Shown piece after piece: positions 60,112-64,000 of a stretch of 64,000 bases of DNA. The stretch lies in assembly GCF_009856355.1 (NCBI RefSeq), contig NZ_WMEW01000008.1, forward strand, positions 62,001 to 126,000. The letters are read 5' to 3'. The number at the start of each line of letters is the position of its first letter. The first letter of the stretch is position 1. Both the position numbers and the translations under genes were made by a program. Source of the stretch: Halobacillus litoralis (lineage in GTDB: Bacteria; Bacillota; Bacilli; Bacillales; Halobacillaceae). The notes beneath the pieces are model-generated. The model had not been told where the DNA came from. It worked only from the letters and a program-made list of their open reading frames with translations, and searched no databases.

Positions 60112-62361
60112 CTAAACTTCCTGGAACCGGTCAGGTTGAACGAGGTGCAGGAGAAAATCCTCCTTATCAGCTCCAATCATCATCAGCCGGTGAAGGGGGC
60201 GGGTCATAGCTACATAAAGCATTTTCAAATCAAGGTCTGACTCCTGAAAAGGGTGGCGGTCGTTGTATAAAAGGACAACATCGAATTCAAGACCTTTAGC
60301 CAGGTAGGCAGGGAGAACCATCCGCTCGGACAAACTCCCCTCTCCTTCCTTTAAAAGAGTGAAGGTCATGCCGTAAGTCTCCAGCCGTTTCTGAACATCC
60401 TCGGCTTCTGCCATCGTTTTTGTAATCATGGCAAAGCTGGACATCCCTTCTTCCACAAAACCGCGGCAGAATTGGTCAACCTTTTCCTCCCACCCCGGTG
60501 TTATAGGAAGAAACTGCGGCAGAGGGCCGTGACGGGCGACTGGCTCGGCACGCGGCAGCGACACCGGCAGATGAGTCAGCAGGCCATTCGCCAGGTCCAT
60601 GATTTCAATTGTTGTCCGGTATGTCTTCTGTAACGTTAAATAGGAGGCCTTAGGAAAGATATCCTCAACCAATGTCCCCCATGTGTCGATCCCTCTGTAT
60701 TGATAAATCCCCTGAGCCAGATCACCGACAATCGTAAACAAGTTTGTTTGGCAGGCACGCCGCAGGGCATAGATTTCAAAATAACTGTAATCCTGGGCCT
60801 CATCTATCACGACCTTTTTAGGACGTTCTTCCGCGTCGATACCTTTCAGAAATGTAAAGAGGTAAAGCAGACCGGCGAGATCTTCCGAGTGAACCTTCCC
60901 CTTTGCGAAAGTTGAATGGGAGTAACGGCGGACAGCTTTCCAATCTTCCGTATCATCAGGATGGACGCTCAGAAACACGCTTTCTTCAAACAGCTTTTTG
61001 TACGTCTTTTCAACGTGAAACGCCGGATACTGCTTCATAAAGGAAGCAACGGCCGTTCTTGCAGCCTTCTTGATTTCAGTGAGGCGTTCTTCTTTTCTTG
61101 TAATCAAGTAGCTGACGCGGATTTTCCGCTTATCAGGATCCTTCATTCCATATAAAGCCTTGTCCAGCGCTTCATCGTATTTAGCAGCCACCTTTTCAAG
61201 AATCTGCTTCTTCTTACGCCGCAGCTCACTTTGAAGGACCGCTTTAATTTTTCTCACACGCACCTCATAAGGAAAATAGCTGTATTCCTCAAAAAACAGC
61301 CGGTTAATGGCACGAGCTTTCTTAATCCGGAACTCCAAAACCGTGAAATCCTGTTCAACTTTGTACTGCTTCTTTAATGATTGAATATAGGTATCCATGA
61401 TCGTTTGGAACATCCTTGACCCTTTCAACCGGGCGGCCGTAACCCCGTCCCTGTCCATGGTACCTTCCACAGCCTGTGTCAGCACTTCATGCTGCGTAAT
61501 GACCGGACTTTGTATTCCTGCAGTATTGACGGCAAAATCCATAAATGTGGACTGTGCCGCACGCTGCACGCCAAGTTCTGGAAGAACCTCAGAAATATAT
61601 TGGATAAACAGACGGTTGGGAGCGAGAATCAACATGTCATCCGGTTTGAAAATCTCTTTCATCGTATAAAGAAAGTAGGAAATCCGGTGCAGGGCGATTG
61701 TCGTCTTCCCGCTTCCTGCAGCACCCTGCACGATGATCGGCTTCCTGAGATCCGCACGGATGACACGGTTTTGCTCTTCCTGAATGGTCGAGACAATTTC
61801 AGATAAGCGGCCATCGGCATTCTGCGACAGGGACTCCTGGAGCAGATCATCCTTAGCCGTCACGTCAATGTCCCGGTAATCCATTAATTCGCCTTCCTCA
61901 ATCTGATACTGCCGCTTTAGAGAAACTTCCCCCTCATAACGCACCCCTAGAGCCTCATAGCTGACCTCTCCAAGCCGTCCTTCATAATAGACGTTGGCCA
62001 GCGGGCTCCGCCAGTCGAGGATGATCGGGAGCTGCGTTTCTCTATCGAACAAAGAAACTTTCCCTATGTAAAACTGTTCTTTTTCCGGGTTTTCCTTCCG
62101 GTGAAAATCAATGCGGGCAAAATATGGTTTACGCCGAAGACTTTTCAAGTTATCCAGCTGATCCCTCGACATTTTCATAAAATTTGCGTGGGAAAGCATC
62201 TCCTGATAACGCAGACTGCTGTCCTGGAAATCCAGGTTTTCCAGCGTATCATCCTGGCGCTGCTTGAGTGAAGCACGGCCACTTTTCTGGGCAGCAATCA
62301 TCCGCTCCATATAGGCTTTCGTAAAATCAAGACGGTCTTTTTCATATTGAAACTCATCCAT
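60112..62361 (-). CDS. helD: RNA polymerase recycling helicase-like protein HelD
   Basis: UvrD/Rep-like ATPase of 749 residues that in B. subtilis removes stalled RNA polymerase from DNA. The N-terminal coiled coil (1-90) inserts into the polymerase. Walker A GAAGSGKTTIALHR is at 213-226, the Walker B region reads KKVVIDEAQDYSYFE, and QGIYQYRGI and YLAKGLEFDVVLLYND mark later helicase motifs. ATG 62361 follows GAAGGGAGG. Monocistronic. Confidence 0.93.
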   Translation of the reverse strand: MDEFQYEKDRLDFTKAYMERMIAAQKSGRASLKQRQDDTLENLDFQDSSLRYQEMLSHANFMKMSRDQLDNLKSLRRKPYFARIDFHRKENPEKEQFYIGKVSLFDRETQLPIILDWRSPLANVYYEGRLGEVSYEALGVRYEGEVSLKRQYQIEEGELMDYRDIDVTAKDDLLQESLSQNADGRLSEIVSTIQEEQNRVIRADLRKPIIVQGAAGSGKTTIALHRISYFLYTMKEIFKPDDMLILAPNRLFIQYISEVLPELGVQRAAQSTFMDFAVNTAGIQSPVITQHEVLTQAVEGTMDRDGVTAARLKGSRMFQTIMDTYIQSLKKQYKVEQDFTVLEFRIKKARAINRLFFEEYSYFPYEVRVRKIKAVLQSELRRKKKQILEKVAAKYDEALDKALYGMKDPDKRKIRVSYLITRKEERLTEIKKAARTAVASFMKQYPAFHVEKTYKKLFEESVFLSVHPDDTEDWKAVRRYSHSTFAKGKVHSEDLAGLLYLFTFLKGIDAEERPKKVVIDEAQDYSYFEIYALRRACQTNLFTIVGDLAQGIYQYRGIDTWGTLVEDIFPKASYLTLQKTYRTTIEIMDLANGLLTHLPVSLPRAEPVARHGPLPQFLPITPGWEEKVDQFCRGFVEEGMSSFAMITKTMAEAEDVQKRLETYGMTFTLLKEGEGSLSERMVLPAYLAKGLEFDVVLLYNDRHPFQESDLDLKMLYVAMTRPLHRLMMIGADKEDFLLHLVQPDRFQEV

Positions 62362-62476
62362 GCCGGCACTCCTCCCTTCACGTCTTAAAAAACAGAGAAA
62401 ATCAACATATCACACTTCATTTGAAAGCGCAATCAACCCCTGTCATGAAACTGCCTTTGGGTCTCCTGTAACCATG

Positions 62477-62517
62477 AAAAAAGCCTGCAGAAAAACCAGT
62501 GGTTTCTCTACAAGCTT
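62477..62517 (-). terminator. Repeat-family hairpin terminator of the HATPase pair
   Basis: Minus-strand RNA stem AAGCTTGTAGAGAAACC with GGTTTTTCTGCAGGCTT (three G.U pairs, no mismatch), then UUUUUU. On the plus strand the same positions would be A.C mismatches. Confidence 0.82.
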
Positions 62518-62538
62518 AAAAATAAACCGGAACGTCCG

Positions 62539-62889
62539 TTATCTCTGCTTCTCTGGTGCGAATTTTGGGAGCGGCCGCTCAAAGATCACGTAGGACAACA
62601 GCCGGAGGAAAAGGGGGTACAAGGCAATCACCCCGATGATATCACCGACGCCGTCCAACAGATCCGTAGCCAGCAGCACAATAGCCAGGATGAGCATGAC
62701 GAAGACATTCACGGATCCGGTCACCCCATTCACCGGTTTCCAGACACCGGCGATCGTGCGGGTTTCCTGTTCAAGTTTTTCAAAGCATTGATAATGATAA
62801 GGGCGGAGACGGAACCAGCTGGATGCCGTGACCAGCTCATCCCTGTCCCTGATTTCTTTATAACACCAGCGGCACATGTTGGATTTCAC
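62539..62889 (-). CDS. Hypothetical membrane protein with zinc-binding N-terminus
   Basis: Protein of 116 residues. CRWCYKE followed by YHYQCF near the N-terminus gives a CxxC/HxxC zinc site, and two helices lie at about 58-100. GTG 62889 begins directly after the stop of the HATPase gene, whose last codons (CAGGAG) are its ribosome site, so translation is coupled. Possibly a partner or target of that protein. Unknown family. Confidence 0.65.
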   Translation of the reverse strand: MKSNMCRWCYKEIRDRDELVTASSWFRLRPYHYQCFEKLEQETRTIAGVWKPVNGVTGSVNVFVMLILAIVLLATDLLDGVGDIIGVIALYPLFLRLLSYVIFERPLPKFAPEKQR

Positions 62890-62894
62890 AGTAT

Positions 62895-63314
62895 CTACTC
62901 CTGAAGGTAATTTTTCATCAGCAAACATTCATTGCCTTTATCATTATACCTCAGACTGTCCATAACTCGAAGCATAAGCATAATGCCCCGGCCGCTTTCA
63001 TCCAGATCATCCACTTTCGGAAACCAATGCTTCACATCACTCGACAGCTGATAAGGACGCCAGTCAAAACCCCCGCCCTGATCATAGACGCGGACGACGA
63101 GGCGGTGTTTTAAGAAGTTTACCTTCAGCAGGATCGGATAATCTCTATTCTGCCCGTGTCCATGCTCCCAGGCATTCCATACCGCCTCAGAAATACTGGC
63201 GTCAACGAGAAGCTGGTCACTCCCGAAGTACTTGGCTAAATAGGGGTGGTATCTTTTTCGAATCGTCCGCATTTCTCTTGGATGTCGAATCTGCGCTTCA
63301 AGAGACGTTTTCAT
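62895..63314 (-). CDS. Orphan HATPase-domain protein (RsbW-like anti-sigma kinase type)
   Basis: Protein of 139 residues consisting of a single GHKL ATPase domain: N-box SEAVWNAWEHGHG (42-54), G1 box YDQGGGFDW (77-85), G2 box ESGRGIMLMLRVMD (106-119). The size and boxes fit RsbW/SpoIIAB-like serine kinases that bind sigma factors. No antagonist or sigma gene lies beside it; a zinc-binding membrane protein is coupled downstream. ATG 63314 follows AGAGGTTG. Confidence 0.8.
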   Translation of the reverse strand: MKTSLEAQIRHPREMRTIRKRYHPYLAKYFGSDQLLVDASISEAVWNAWEHGHGQNRDYPILLKVNFLKHRLVVRVYDQGGGFDWRPYQLSSDVKHWFPKVDDLDESGRGIMLMLRVMDSLRYNDKGNECLLMKNYLQE

Positions 63315-63468
63315 GATTCAACCTCTCCTCTGCTGAATGAGTAAAAAATGGCTTGTGAAATGATTTGTCTACATTTACCTATTCCCTTTTATAGCCGTCT
63401 ATAAAAGGTTTGCGTGCTTTTTTCATAAAAATGGAAGAAAAAAACTCTTATGAAGCTTTTTTTGACGC

Positions 63469-64000
63469 CTACTTCTCAAACTCCTGAATAAGCTTGATGA
63501 CTCTATCTTTCGTCTGTTCACTCTTATACTCCTGCATATTGTCCAATATTCTCTGTTTGTTCTGCATCAATGTCTGAAGATCGGTTAGGAAACGGCCGGC
63601 ACTCATCTCTTCTTCTTCCAGCTTCATCGCATACCCCTGTTTGACAAAGGAATCGGCATTTAAAATTTGATCCCCCCGGCTGGCTTTTCTGGATAACGGA
63701 ATGAGGAGCATCGGTTTTTTCAAAGCCAGAAATTCAAAGATTGCGTTGGACCCGGCACGGGAGACGATGAAATCCGTGGCAGCAAACAGGTCCTTCAATT
63801 CATCCTGTACGTATTCGAACTGGGCATAGCCGGGCCGATTCAGTGATTCATCCTTATTTCCACGCCCGCAGATATGAATGATCTGCACGTTCTGCAGGAG
63901 CTGATCCAGGTTGGAGCGGACCGCATCATTGATGACCTTGGAGCCCATGCTCCCTCCCATGACCATCACTACAGGTTTCTGCTTATGGAAGCTGCACATA
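63469..64000 (-). CDS. MurG-like UDP-GlcNAc:undecaprenyl-PP-MurNAc-pentapeptide transferase, 5' end outside window
   Basis: C-terminal 176 residues of a MurG-family glycosyltransferase, which makes lipid II at the membrane. The donor-binding lobe is present: VMVMGGSMGSKVIND, then FIVSRAGSNAIFEFLALKKP and the loop ending SRGDQILNA. The start lies beyond position 64000; an in-frame ATG at 63999 is internal. It stands outside the usual division cluster as far as visible, so it may be a second MurG copy. Confidence 0.88.
   Translation of the reverse strand, partial: MCSFHKQKPVVMVMGGSMGSKVINDAVRSNLDQLLQNVQIIHICGRGNKDESLNRPGYAQFEYVQDELKDLFAATDFIVSRAGSNAIFEFLALKKPMLLIPLSRKASRGDQILNADSFVKQGYAMKLEEEEMSAGRFLTDLQTLMQNKQRILDNMQEYKSEQTKDRVIKLIQEFEK

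Overview
The window looks like chromosomal DNA of a spore-forming, moderately halophilic Bacillaceae, probably Halobacillus or a close relative; this genus call is inference. Reasons: a glycine-betaine ABC transporter with its own GbsR-type regulator, acidic protein tails (PrsA, AzlC, the 42664 protein), sporulation genes (an alpha/beta-type SASP, YhaL, SpoVR, a YhcN-type lipoprotein), Gram-positive control devices (a T-box, sigI-rsgI, a cre-like site), strong Shine-Dalgarno sites, and long stretches of gene order known from Bacillus subtilis. I see no rRNA or tRNA gene, CRISPR array, prophage or intact insertion sequence.

Layout. 1-1.8 kb: the 5' part of opuAA (minus, cut by the window edge), divergent from an OpuAR/GbsR-like regulator across a 32-bp palindrome. 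2-16 kb: a block matching the B. subtilis hpr-yhe region (hpr/scoC, yhaI, yhaJ, prsA, yhaL, yhaN-yhaO, yhaP-yhaQ, yhaR, yheA, yheB). The yhaM exoribonuclease gene expected beside yhaN is absent and a second GbsR-type gene sits there. 16-19 kb: a CsoR/CstR-like repressor, then a PucR-type regulator with msmX (multi-sugar ABC ATPase). 19-26 kb: SASP, fumarase, a decayed transporter, a candidate small RNA, a VanY-type carboxypeptidase lipoprotein, WrbA and an Mn-type CDF exporter. 26-33 kb: a collagen-like Gly/Pro-rich protein, azlCD, and a tyrosine-type T-box controlling an NhaC-family transporter, followed by assorted hydrolases and a cold-shock gene. 33-46 kb: Map, Maa, an ABC exporter pair, a universal stress protein beside a SulP transporter, and small metabolic genes. 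46-52 kb: D-amino-acid aminotransferase, SpoVR, YhcN-type lipoprotein, YhdB-like. 52-64 kb: a TetR regulator, a flavoprotein disulfide reductase with a DUF1499 partner, sigI-rsgI, a membrane-anchored trypsin-like protease, a DUF389 protein, an aldo/keto reductase, HelD, an orphan HATPase protein coupled to a zinc-binding membrane protein, and the 3' part of a MurG homologue.

Most intergenic gaps hold a strong hairpin terminator, often shared by convergent genes. Four hairpins (14.1, 23.6, 33.8 and 62.5 kb) share sequence and form a dispersed family. All four follow minus-strand genes, and their arm mismatches are G.U pairs only in minus-strand RNA. Two of them belong to larger gene-free repeat regions that also share a roughly 70-bp module.

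The best candidates for something undescribed are this hairpin family, a promoter-plus-terminator small RNA unit at 20930-21052, the large palindrome beside the msmX promoter, and a 28-codon ORF bridging an acetyltransferase and an ABC operon.
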